A DNA stretch of 64,000 bases. It comes from Deltaproteobacteria bacterium (lineage in GTDB: Bacteria; UBA10199; JACPAL01; JACOUP01). The notes beneath the pieces are model-generated. The model ran no database searches. It was given only the letters and a program-made list of their open reading frames with translations, and was not told where the DNA came from. Below are positions 8,112 to 15,232 of this stretch, piece after piece (position 1 is the stretch's first letter; each line of letters starts with the position of its first letter). The stretch is from the NCBI GenBank assembly GCA_016177765.1, contig JACOUP010000008.1:1089165-1153164 (forward strand), given 5' to 3'. The translations under genes and the position numbers were made by a program.

Positions 8112-9417
8112 GATCCAAAAGGTCCTGGAAGGGCTCGGCCATCCGGAAAGAAAATTTCCTTCGATCCATATCGCCGGAACGAATGGCAAAGGCTCGACCG
8201 CCGCGATGATCGCTTCTGTCTTGAAGAAGGCCGGATTCCGGGTCGGTCTCTATACCTCTCCGCACCTTGTCGATTTCCGCGAACGGGTTCAGATCGACGG
8301 TGAGATGATTGCGAAAAAGGAATGTGAGGCCCTTATTGAGGAATTACAAAGATTAGAAAAAAATGTAGGGGCGCCCCTTGGCACGCCCCTCTCGTTTTTT
8401 GAATTCATGACGGTATTGGCCTTTCTTTATTTTTCCAGGCAGAAAGTCGACATCGCAGTGATCGAAACCGGGCTTGGTGGGCGTTTCGATGCGACCAACG
8501 TCCTCAATCCCCTTGTTTCTGTTATCACGACCATCGGTCTGGACCATACCGAACATCTTGGCAAAACCTTGGAGGCGATTGCCTTTGAGAAGGCAGGGAT
8601 CATCAAACCGGGGGTGCCGGTGGTTTGCGGGGAGATGTCCCCTGAAGCGTTGGGGGTGATACGCAATGTGGCTCAGGGGTGTAAGTCTCCCTTTGCAGGG
8701 GTGGGTGGCGAGGGTCGGGCGCCCGGCCGAGCGGAACGGGTGAGCCCGGTTGGGCGGAAGGGTGAATCACCCAACCTGAGACAGGACCCATCCCCAATTT
8801 CCCTTCTCGGTCATCACCAACAAAAAAACGCCGCTTGTGCGCTAGCGGCAATTGAAATTTTGAAAGAAAAAGGGTGGCCGATCCCTGCGGAAGCGATTAT
8901 TTTTGGTTTGAAAAATACGAAGTGGCCCGGTCGGTTGGAGATGATTTCCAAAAATCCGCCACTCCTTTTGGATGGCGCCCACAACCCGCAGGCGATGGCC
9001 GCCTTGCGGCTTTTTCTGGAGGAAGAGTATCGATCGGTTCCGATCACACTGGTCTTGGGGGTGATGGCCGATAAAGATATTCGGGGCCTCTTGGATGAAA
9101 TTGTCCCGTTGGCGGATCAGGTGATCACGACGAGACCCAATTCCAGGAGGGCGCTCGACCCTTCTGTCCTGGCGGAGATGGTAAGGGGGTATGGGAAAGA
9201 GGTCGTGGTGACGAAGAATGTAAAAGAGGCGATGGAAAAAACTATCTCCCCTCCCTTGATGGGAGGGGATGAAGGGGAGGGTGGCCACGGGATCACCCTC
9301 TCCCCAACCCTCCCCCCTCAAGGGGGAGGGGGATTGACGGTTATCACCGGCTCTCTTTTTACCGTCGGCGAGGCGAGGGAATTATTTGTGAATCGTGACT
9401 ACTCTCAAAGGCGCTGA
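8047..9417 (+). CDS. folC: Folylpolyglutamate/dihydrofolate synthase FolC
   Basis: Adds glutamate to folates, and possibly to dihydropteroate, in the cytoplasm. The ATG at 8047 (MNHYFQ) is preferred over a TTG at 8035; it overlaps the preceding gene and has no clear ribosome site. Family motifs include FGMKLGLGKI, the P-loop AGTNGKGST, ETGLGGRFDATN, GLDHTEHLG and LDGAHNPQAM. At 456 residues it is somewhat long because three different repeats are inserted in frame: KNVGAPLGTPL (8364-8393), a Gly/Arg/Pro-rich loop including KGESP (8738-8775), and PPLMGGDEGEGG...PPQGGGG (9245-9332). Its 3' end overlaps leuD tail to tail by 59 bases. Confidence 0.93.
   Translation: MNHYFQKLLEREYFGMKLGLGKIQKVLEGLGHPERKFPSIHIAGTNGKGSTAAMIASVLKKAGFRVGLYTSPHLVDFRERVQIDGEMIAKKECEALIEELQRLEKNVGAPLGTPLSFFEFMTVLAFLYFSRQKVDIAVIETGLGGRFDATNVLNPLVSVITTIGLDHTEHLGKTLEAIAFEKAGIIKPGVPVVCGEMSPEALGVIRNVAQGCKSPFAGVGGEGRAPGRAERVSPVGRKGESPNLRQDPSPISLLGHHQQKNAACALAAIEILKEKGWPIPAEAIIFGLKNTKWPGRLEMISKNPPLLLDGAHNPQAMAALRLFLEEEYRSVPITLVLGVMADKDIRGLLDEIVPLADQVITTRPNSRRALDPSVLAEMVRGYGKEVVVTKNVKEAMEKTISPPLMGGDEGEGGHGITLSPTLPPQGGGGLTVITGSLFTVGEARELFVNRDYSQRR
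8364..8393. repeat. Family B palindrome in folC
   Basis: TGTAGGGGCG (8364-8373) faces CGCCCCT (8384-8390) around a 10-base loop. The 30-base element is a whole number of codons and encodes NVGAPLGTPL. Confidence 0.7.
8738..8775. repeat. Family A palindromes in folC
   Basis: A degenerate unit (GGGTGAGCCC, 8738-8747) is followed by the perfect palindrome GGGTGAATCACCC (8760-8772). It sits in a Gly/Arg/Pro-rich loop that breaks the FolC sequence between NVAQGCKSPF and PISLLGHHQ. The flanking 8700-8737 is also compositionally odd and may belong to the same insertion. Confidence 0.7.
9245..9332. repeat. Family C G/C-rich hairpins near the folC 3' end
   Basis: Two hairpins, CTCCCCTCCC/GGGAGGGG and CCCTCCCCCC/GGGGGAGGG, are joined by GGGAGGGTGGCCACGGGATCACCC-like sequence. 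They add about 29 Gly/Pro-rich residues shortly before the last conserved segment of FolC (TVITGSLFTVGEA). This resembles the dispersed CCCTCTCCC...GGGAGAGGG repeats common in proteobacterial genomes. Confidence 0.75.
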
Positions 9418-10000
9418 TCTCTTTTTCGTGGGCCAAACTCAAACCAATTTCATCCAACCCATTCACCAGTTTTTCTTTTGTCGCCGGATCGATCTCAAAG
9501 TGAAATGAAATCTCCTCTGGGAGATGGAGCACCACTCTTTGTTCCAGCAGGTCGATGGTTGCCTGAAGCCCTTCGTACCGTCCGACCATCTGGAAGATCT
9601 CTTCAACCTCCGCCTCCTGCAACTCCACGGTCAATAGACCGTTTTTGGCACTGTTACTGCGAAAAATATCGGCGAAGGCCGGCGTCATTCCTTTTTTAGG
9701 GGCAATCACCGCCGCAAAACCGTATTGGACAATCGCCCAGACCGCATGTTCCCGACTGCTCCCGCAACCGAAGTTATTTCGGGTGACGAGGATCCGGGCG
9801 TTCTTGAAACGGGTGGCGTTCAATTCAAAAGACGGGTTCGGTTTTCCGTCGGAGAGGATGCGCCAATCAAAAAAGAGGTTTTCACCGTAACCGGTCCGCC
9901 GGATCGATTTCAGGAACTGCTTGGGAATGATCTGGTCCGTATCGACATTGGCCCTGTCGAGCGTCGCGATCAGACCGTGGTATTTTGTGAAAGATTTCAT
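9359..10000 (-). CDS. leuD: 3-Isopropylmalate dehydratase small subunit LeuD
   Basis: With LeuC it isomerises 2- to 3-isopropylmalate in leucine synthesis. Signatures visible are RANVDTDQIIPKQFLK near the start and NNFGCGSSREHAVWAI (the swivel-domain loop). The 213-residue length is normal; the last 15 or so residues (FESSHDSQIIPSPRRR) overlap folC and look unconserved. It lies downstream of leuC on the same strand but separated from it by two unrelated small genes and three family C repeats. Confidence 0.96.
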   Translation of the reverse strand: MKSFTKYHGLIATLDRANVDTDQIIPKQFLKSIRRTGYGENLFFDWRILSDGKPNPSFELNATRFKNARILVTRNNFGCGSSREHAVWAIVQYGFAAVIAPKKGMTPAFADIFRSNSAKNGLLTVELQEAEVEEIFQMVGRYEGLQATIDLLEQRVVLHLPEEISFHFEIDPATKEKLVNGLDEIGLSLAHEKEISAFESSHDSQIIPSPRRR

Positions 10001-10024
10001 ATTTCCCTCACCCTCTTAAGATAA

Positions 10025-10402
10025 TCAGGATAATATTTCCCCCTCTCCCGCCAGGGGGAGAGGGCTCAAGATCTCTCTTTTTATTTTTTCAATCACCTCA
10101 TCGAGTCTTTTCTCAACCTCTTCACTTCTGAAACGCAAGATTCTGAACCCCTCATCCCTAAGGTGAGATTCGCGTTGCCCATCGTATTTCTTCTGATCCG
10201 GATTTTCATGAATGCCCCCGTCAATTTCTATAACGAGTCGCCTCTCAAAACAGCAGAAATCGACAATATAATGATCGATCGGTTCTTGTCGTCTGAATTT
10301 AACCCCCAGTTTCTGATAGCGGAGGGCGTGCCACAGCTTGGACTCACTTAGCGTCCCAATTTGTCTTAACCAGCGTGCCTTATCTACCGTGCTTGAGCCC
10401 AT
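10025..10402 (-). CDS. DUF559 family protein (Vsr/restriction-endonuclease-like fold)
   Basis: A 125-residue small protein of the DUF559 group, whose members resemble very-short-patch-repair and restriction endonucleases. Visible features are LRYQKLGVKFRRQEPIDHYIVDFCCFERRLVIEIDG split over residues 30-70, with the DF...EIDG..H pattern expected of the nuclease-like core, and GFRILRF. The ATG at 10402 is preferred to a GTG at 10414 that lies in repeat sequence. The last residues come from a family C repeat. It sits between leuC and leuD, and its role there is unknown; a mobile origin is likely (inference). Confidence 0.85.
   Translation of the reverse strand: MGSSTVDKARWLRQIGTLSESKLWHALRYQKLGVKFRRQEPIDHYIVDFCCFERRLVIEIDGGIHENPDQKKYDGQRESHLRDEGFRILRFRSEEVEKRLDEVIEKIKREILSPLPLAGEGEILS
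10039..10065. repeat. Family C hairpin at the end of the DUF559 gene
   Basis: CCCTCTCCC (10041-10049) is opposed by GGGGGAGAGGG ending at 10064. It forms the last codons of the DUF559 gene (SPLPLAGEGE). A CCCTCACCC fragment at 10004-10020 on the leuD side belongs to the same repeat type. Confidence 0.75.
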
Positions 10403-10425
10403 TTTCCCCCTCACCCTTCACTGTC

Positions 10426-10890
10426 TCAACGGTTATCGCGTCCCTCTCCCGCCGAGGGGAGAGGGCTCGTGAAGCGCTTTGAATAAAATGCTAATGTTGA
10501 TTCATATCTCTTTTGGCATTCTTTTGGAGAACGATCTTTAAGAAACGTGATGTCTTTCTCTGAACAAAGATAATCCCAAGCCCATTGAGGCAAGCTTTTT
10601 GATACAGTGGGCCAGTCCAGAACCCACCTTTCTTGACAACCATCCTCAACGGGAACGAGAAATCTGGTGATATAAGGCGAATCTGGTAGCAATTTGCCAT
10701 AATGAGTTTCTACCGAGTCACAAAGCGAAACACCTAACCATTTTTGTGATGATTCAAGTTCATTAGCTTCGCATATTTGATTCAAACGTCTGAGCACATT
10801 AACTTTATCTTGAAGAGTATAACTCGGATCATTGATCCACTCGCAGTAACCAAGAATATCAAACAAAGTTAGTAGGACACTGTTTTTCAT
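10426..10890 (-). CDS. Hypothetical protein between leuC and leuD
   Basis: A 154-residue protein I do not recognise. It has no signal peptide or membrane segment and is rich in Trp, Cys and Leu. The gene is visibly more AT-rich than its neighbours, a sign of transfer. Its final residues (SPLPSAGEGRDNR) are encoded by a family C repeat, so the original C-terminus may have been replaced. The ATG at 10890 is preferred over a GTG two codons upstream. With the DUF559 gene it forms a two-gene block bounded by the same repeat on each side. Confidence 0.65.
   Translation of the reverse strand: MKNSVLLTLFDILGYCEWINDPSYTLQDKVNVLRRLNQICEANELESSQKWLGVSLCDSVETHYGKLLPDSPYITRFLVPVEDGCQERWVLDWPTVSKSLPQWAWDYLCSEKDITFLKDRSPKECQKRYESTLAFYSKRFTSPLPSAGEGRDNR
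10442..10465. repeat. Family C hairpin between the two inserted genes
   Basis: CCCTCTCCC (10442-10450) faces GGGGAGAGGG (10456-10465). It encodes the tail of the hypothetical protein. A CCCTCACCC remnant lies at about 10408-10416. Confidence 0.75.
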
Positions 10891-10909
10891 TAACACTGGG
10901 TACCTCTAG

Positions 10910-10968
10910 CCCTCTCCCATTATCGGGAGAGGGGAGTTGCCATCGCGACCCCATGGATGGGTGAGGGT
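10910..10968. repeat. Family C repeat between leuC and the hypothetical gene
   Basis: CCCTCTCCC (10910-10918) faces GGGAGAGGG (10925-10933), followed by GGGTGAGGG near 10960. This is the canonical layout of the repeat, and it lies exactly at the junction between the leuC stop and the inserted genes. Confidence 0.75.
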
Positions 10969-10970
10969 TT

Positions 10971-12368
10971 TCATTCCCATTTTCTCACATCCACAAAATG
11001 CCCCTCGATGGCGGCCGCGGCCGCCATCTCCGGGCTAACAAGATGAGTCCGTCCCCCCTTGCCTTGGCGCCCTTCAAAGTTCCGGTTGGAGGTAGAAGCG
11101 GCCCGTTGGCCGGGGAGTAGCTGGTCCGGATTCATCGCGAGGCACATACTACAACCGGGTTCCCGCCATTCGCAACCAGCCTCCTTGAAAATTTTATGCA
11201 ACCCTTCCGCTTCTGCGGCCTGCTTCACCTTTTGTGAACCGGGGACCACGAGGACCTGAACCTTAGGATTTCTCTTTTTCCCCTTGAAAATCCTGGCGGC
11301 GGCCCGGAGGTCTTCAATGCGGGAATTGGTGCAACTCCCGATGAAGACAACATCGATCGGAATTTCTGTTATCTTTGCCCCCGGTTTAAGCCCCATGTAG
11401 TCGAGGGCCCTCTCCGTATCTTTATTCTCAGGCTTGGGGACTCGGCCATCGACATCAGCCACCATTCCGGGATTGGTCCCCCAGGTGACCTGAGGGGCAA
11501 TTTTTGAGGAATCGAGAGAGATCTCTTTATCAAATTTGGCCCCGGCATCGGTCGGCAAATTTCTCCAGAAGTGGATTGCATCTTCCAATTGTTTTCCTTT
11601 TGGCGAAAAAGGGCGACTGGGTTCCCCAGCCTTATTTGTGCTGATAAAATCAAAAGTTGTTTCATCCGGGGCGATCATCCCGGCCCGGGCGCCCGCTTCA
11701 ATACTCATGTTGCAGAGGGTCATTCGACCCTCCATTGAAAGAGAGCGGATTGCCTCGCCACAATATTCAAGGACGTGACCGGTCCCGCCGGCGGTGCCGA
11801 TCGTGCCGATCAATTTTAAGATGAGGTCTTTCGCGGTGACCCCTTTGGAGGGTTTTCCCGAAAACTCCACCTTAAAAACCTTCGGTTTCTTTTGGACCAG
11901 ACACTGGGTGGCCAAAACATGCTCCACCTCTGAGGTTCCGATCCCGAAGGCCAAGGCCCCAAAGGCGCCGTGGGTCGAGGTGTGGCTGTCGCCGCAGACG
12001 ACCGTTGTTCCGGGGAGGGTGAGTCCCAGTTCCGGGCCGATTACATGGACAATCCCTTGCTCGTTACTATCCAAATCATAGAGGGTGATCCCAAATTCCT
12101 GGCAGTTCTTGCGCAACGCCTCGATCTGGGCCCGGGCGATCTCATCGGTGATATTCATCCGGTCGATCGTCGGGACGTTATGGTCCATCGTGGCAAAGGT
12201 CAGTTCCGGCCGGCGGACCTGACGGTGAGCTGTTCTTAAACCTTCGAACGCTTGAGGACTGGTCACTTCATGGACGAGGTGACGGTCTATATAAAGGAGG
12301 GTGGTGCCATCGGAGAGCTCTTTGACCTTGTGACGGTTCCAGACCTTTTCAAAGAGGGTTTGGGGCAT
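10971..12368 (-). CDS. leuC: 3-Isopropylmalate dehydratase large subunit LeuC
   Basis: The [4Fe-4S] aconitase-family subunit of isopropylmalate isomerase. The start at 12368 ([13 protein letters not shown]) matches the family's usual N-terminus; a TTG 39 bases upstream would add unconserved residues. Signatures include [45 protein letters not shown] (first cluster Cys) and [19 protein letters not shown] (the remaining Cys pair). The 465-residue length is normal. leuD lies downstream after a 970-base interruption. Confidence 0.96.
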   Translation of the reverse strand: MPQTLFEKVWNRHKVKELSDGTTLLYIDRHLVHEVTSPQAFEGLRTAHRQVRRPELTFATMDHNVPTIDRMNITDEIARAQIEALRKNCQEFGITLYDLDSNEQGIVHVIGPELGLTLPGTTVVCGDSHTSTHGAFGALAFGIGTSEVEHVLATQCLVQKKPKVFKVEFSGKPSKGVTAKDLILKLIGTIGTAGGTGHVLEYCGEAIRSLSMEGRMTLCNMSIEAGARAGMIAPDETTFDFISTNKAGEPSRPFSPKGKQLEDAIHFWRNLPTDAGAKFDKEISLDSSKIAPQVTWGTNPGMVADVDGRVPKPENKDTERALDYMGLKPGAKITEIPIDVVFIGSCTNSRIEDLRAAARIFKGKKRNPKVQVLVVPGSQKVKQAAEAEGLHKIFKEAGCEWREPGCSMCLAMNPDQLLPGQRAASTSNRNFEGRQGKGGRTHLVSPEMAAAAAIEGHFVDVRKWE

Positions 12369-12414
12369 TGCAAAAATGCTATGAGGGAAGAAGCAGTTTT
12401 TCAACAAAAAAGTC

Positions 12415-12443
12415 TTGATTCATTATGAATTTTATAGAATAAT
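12415..12443 (+). promoter_or_regulatory. Probable sigma-70 promoter and palindrome of the toxin-antitoxin pair
   Basis: TTGATT (12415-12420), a 17-base spacer and AATAAT (12438-12443). ATTCATTATGAAT (12418-12430) is a 13-base palindrome overlapping the -35 box and could be the antitoxin's own operator (inference). AGGAGG precedes the ATG at 12464. Confidence 0.5.
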
Positions 12444-12463
12444 AATGAATAAAAGGAGGCTTC

Positions 12464-12706
12464 ATGGCAAAAACAGTTACCTTGCGGATTGAAAATCCTG
12501 TTTACAGGACCTTTATCAATCGCGCTAATGCTGAAAAACGGTCGCTGTCTAATTTTATTGAAATGGCAGTTCTTCAATATGCCCGAATGTCCGAACTGAT
12601 TGAAGAAGAGGAGATGGAAGAAATTCTTTCCGACAAAACCCTTCTCCGTCGTTTGAAAAGGGGGTCCCGCGATACGGCCGCCCGCCGTGGGAGACTCGTT
12701 GGCTAG
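12464..12706 (+). CDS. Putative ribbon-helix-helix antitoxin
   Basis: An 80-residue protein beginning MAKTVTLRIENPVYRTFINRAN, a beta strand followed by two helices as in CopG/RHH repressors. The acidic segment SELIEEEEMEEILSD would be the toxin-binding tail. It has a strong AGGAGG ribosome site and a palindrome in its promoter, consistent with self-repression. The following toxin gene overlaps its 3' end by about 20 bases. The family assignment rests on pattern only. Confidence 0.72.
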   Translation: MAKTVTLRIENPVYRTFINRANAEKRSLSNFIEMAVLQYARMSELIEEEEMEEILSDKTLLRRLKRGSRDTAARRGRLVG

Positions 12707-12980
12707 ATACCAAGTTTTTGAGACGAAAAACTTTCTTCAAAACGTCAGGGAGATCGCGCCACAGCGATTTGCCCCGCTGGAACAAAAATTGAGGTTGTTT
12801 GTTTATCCCCAGTTGAGGGAAGAACCTCATTTTGGGCCCCAAATCAAGAAGCTTCGCGACTGGCAACCCCCCACGTGGCGTTATCGCATCGGCGATTGGC
12901 GTTTCTTTTATCAGATTAATGAGAAAGAGAAACTGGTTTTCATGACCGCGGCCCACCATCGCAAAGAAGCTTATCGTTAA
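12687..12980 (+). CDS. RelE/ParE-superfamily toxin
   Basis: A 97-residue basic protein with the RelE-like ending WRYRIGDWRFFYQINEKEKLVFMTAAHHRKEAYR: an R-hG-hR-hh-Y core, a hydrophobic strand and a terminal HHRKEAY. Such toxins are usually ribosome-dependent mRNA nucleases. The start is uncertain: GTG at 12687 or TTG at 12699, both overlapping the antitoxin gene, which is typical of coupled toxin-antitoxin pairs. Confidence 0.82.
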   Translation: MGDSLARYQVFETKNFLQNVREIAPQRFAPLEQKLRLFVYPQLREEPHFGPQIKKLRDWQPPTWRYRIGDWRFFYQINEKEKLVFMTAAHHRKEAYR

Positions 12981-13001
12981 ACGGGTTTGTTCCGAATCTT
13001 T

Positions 13002-13832
13002 TCAACAATAACCGTCTGCCGTCACGCAGACCTGGATCGATTTGGTTTTGGTCCTGGTATCCCCTCGGGAATCGGTGACAGTCAGTTCAACCCGGTAGGT
13101 ATCCCCTTTGGTCACCGGGAGGGAGGTGATCTCTCCTACCGCTTGGGTGTTGGTATTCAGAAACTTCCAGTTGTAGAGATAAGGGGAGGAGCCGCCGCCG
13201 ATAACCAACGCCCTTAAATCCATGAAGCCGCTGTCACCCCCTGCCGGAAGCCATCGATAGCTAAAGCTGATTCCTATCTCCATGGTGGATTCCCCGCTTG
13301 GGGGAGGCGCTGGCGGAGGGGGGGTAGGGTTGGGGGATGGTTCCGGAGAGGGGACCGGTGGCGGTGGGGGGCCTTCCGGGACGATATTAAAGGAGATCTT
13401 TTTTTCAATCAGACAAGGGCCTCCTCTGTCATCCTCCGGACAAATGGGGGTTGTTTCGGAGAGGTCCCAAGAGAGGAGGACTGGTTCTCCCGGCCTGATC
13501 CCTTCCTTTTTGGTCGCTTGGAGTTTGGCCGGTTTTCCGATGAGGACGGTCCCCTTGTCATCCAACTGGGACTGGGAGGCCTGACTCGGTGGCACCTGAC
13601 AGGTGAGGGTCAGTACGGTAGACTCGGTCGGCTTGATCTCGTAATTCTCTGCCTTGATCGGGACGGCGACGGGATCACCGGCCAGCCCGGAAAGGGTACA
13701 GGCGGTCTCTCCCTGGGCCTCTTTTTTATCGCTGTCGCTGCAAGCGGCCAGCATAACCGTGACTAAGATTAAAACCGGATGAATTTGCCCCATACACATC
13801 CTTTGCCGCAGTATTGTAATTACTGTTTTCAT
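13002..13832 (-). CDS. Lipoprotein D of the tandem family, PKD-like C-terminus
   Basis: A 276-residue predicted lipoprotein; the ATG at 13832 gives MKTVITILRQRMCMGQ, then a hydrophobic run ending in the lipobox MLAAC (Cys31). After CSDSDKKEAQGETACTLSG comes the N-terminal module shared with lipoprotein C (about 35-145), then a Pro-rich linker, then a C-terminal domain with YNWKF and YRVELTVTDSRGD, resembling a PKD/Ig fold. The DNA encoding the signal peptide (13754-13850) is a duplicated piece of the crystallin domain of lipoprotein C read in another frame, so this signal peptide appears newly made. It is the last gene of the four-lipoprotein run, starting just after the stop of C. Confidence 0.8.
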   Translation of the reverse strand: MKTVITILRQRMCMGQIHPVLILVTVMLAACSDSDKKEAQGETACTLSGLAGDPVAVPIKAENYEIKPTESTVLTLTCQVPPSQASQSQLDDKGTVLIGKPAKLQATKKEGIRPGEPVLLSWDLSETTPICPEDDRGGPCLIEKKISFNIVPEGPPPPPVPSPEPSPNPTPPPPAPPPSGESTMEIGISFSYRWLPAGGDSGFMDLRALVIGGGSSPYLYNWKFLNTNTQAVGEITSLPVTKGDTYRVELTVTDSRGDTRTKTKSIQVCVTADGYC

Positions 13833-13850
13833 AAAACCAGACGTAGTCAC
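13754..13850 (-). repeat. Out-of-frame crystallin-domain duplicate under the lipoprotein D signal peptide
   Basis: This stretch matches 13954-14047 inside lipoprotein C at most positions. In the ancestral frame it reads DYVWFYENSNYNTAAK and then SSGFNLSHG, against DCVWFYENGNYNEVNG and SFGFSLSRG in protein C. Lipoprotein D uses a different frame of the same bases for its signal peptide. Confidence 0.85.
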
Positions 13851-15232
13851 TATTCGCAGAAGCTAACGGAACTTAGTGTGTCGTTGAAATCTCCAGTATA
13901 GCCGCTAGACCTATAGTTGGTTCTGGCATATTCTCCAACATCGGACACCTCTTGACCGCGACTAAGACTAAAACCGAATGAGTTTCGGTCATACTCACCG
14001 TTCACCTCATTGTAATTACCATTTTCATAAAACCAGACGCAGTCACCGATAGAAGAGTCAGGTCCCTTGATGACCTTTATGGATGAGGTGCGGTCGTTGA
14101 AAGTAAGCCCACTTGCTTCTATAGCGGGACCGCCAATACAGTTGTCGTCGTTACAACTCCAATTGTCATTGTATTCGGACCCAAGGTAGGGATAGTCTTT
14201 AATAACGGTCCGATGCTCTCCCCTGAAGTCGATATGTTCATACAGCTCTACAATAAGAGGGATTGATTTGTTCCATCGATGACTGGGAGGAGTCCCCTGG
14301 CACCGACCGTCTTCTCCCATCGAGTGGTAGAATTTGATGGAACTGATTTCATTACTGAAGTTTGTGTAGGTCCCCGCTTGTAGCGAGCTACAACGCCCTT
14401 GGTAGTTATCACCCGAACAGAAGGCGACGGTCCCTTCCCACCCATTGGGACCGATCCAAATCTTGACGGAACGGATCTTATCGTTCATCTCCCTCCCAAC
14501 CGAGCGAGTGGAGTCAACGTAGGTACGGTGGACCCCTTGGAAGTTTGCCTCTTCCCAGGCCTGGACCACAAAGAAGACTGGCTGTCGGCCGTCATCATAT
14601 ACAGTTTCAGGACATCGGCTGGGCGTAGGCGGTGTAGAAGGAACACGCAGGTCGTCTACGGCATTTCTGAAAATATTGAAGGCCCTTGAGAAAAGACCGG
14701 CATTGTATCGGCGACTAGAATCAACGACTGGTGGAGGGGGAGGTGGTGGCGGTGGAGGCGGGGGGGGAGGTGGTGGCGGTGGGGGCACTTCGCCAGGTTT
14801 CACGTTAATAGTGAGAGTTTTTTCAATAGTGCAGGGCTGATCTTTTTCATTTTCAGGACAGACCGGAGTTCCACCGGACATGTCCCATGAAAGAGAAATC
14901 GATTCGCCGGGTTGGATCTCCTCTTTTTTGCTCGCCTGTAATTTTGCCCCCTTGGCTACCACCACACTGCCGCTCTCATCCAACTGGGACTGGGCCGCCT
15001 GGCTGGGGGGGACCTGACAGGTAATGGTGAGAGTCGTACTCTCGGTCGGCTTGATCTCGTAGCTGTCTGCCTTGATCGGGACGGTGACGGGATCGCCGGC
15101 CAGCCCGGAAAGGGTACAGGCGGTCTCTCCCTGGGCCTCTTTTTTATCGTTGTCGGAACAGGCGAAAGAAAGAAGAAGGAGAGGGAGAAAAAGGAGAAAT
15201 ACCGGCAACTTTTTTATCTTCAGTATTCGCAT
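13850..15232 (-). CDS. Lipoprotein C of the tandem family, beta/gamma-crystallin domains
   Basis: A 460-residue outer-envelope lipoprotein: signal peptide and lipobox LSFAC (Cys25), the shared N-terminal module (about 30-148), a run of about 19 prolines, and a C-terminal region of beta/gamma-crystallin motifs (about 218-460). Crystallin signs are the repeated W/Y-E-x-x-N-F-x-G pattern (AWEEANFQGVHRTY, LYEHIDFRGEHRT) and perfect calcium-site motifs NDRTSS and NDTLSS. Microbial crystallin domains generally bind calcium. Its start overlaps the end of lipoprotein B by 13 bases and its stop abuts D. Function is unknown; surface adhesion or matrix binding is possible (inference). Confidence 0.86.
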   Translation of the reverse strand: MRILKIKKLPVFLLFLPLLLLSFACSDNDKKEAQGETACTLSGLAGDPVTVPIKADSYEIKPTESTTLTITCQVPPSQAAQSQLDESGSVVVAKGAKLQASKKEEIQPGESISLSWDMSGGTPVCPENEKDQPCTIEKTLTINVKPGEVPPPPPPPPPPPPPPPPPPPVVDSSRRYNAGLFSRAFNIFRNAVDDLRVPSTPPTPSRCPETVYDDGRQPVFFVVQAWEEANFQGVHRTYVDSTRSVGREMNDKIRSVKIWIGPNGWEGTVAFCSGDNYQGRCSSLQAGTYTNFSNEISSIKFYHSMGEDGRCQGTPPSHRWNKSIPLIVELYEHIDFRGEHRTVIKDYPYLGSEYNDNWSCNDDNCIGGPAIEASGLTFNDRTSSIKVIKGPDSSIGDCVWFYENGNYNEVNGEYDRNSFGFSLSRGQEVSDVGEYARTNYRSSGYTGDFNDTLSSVSFCE

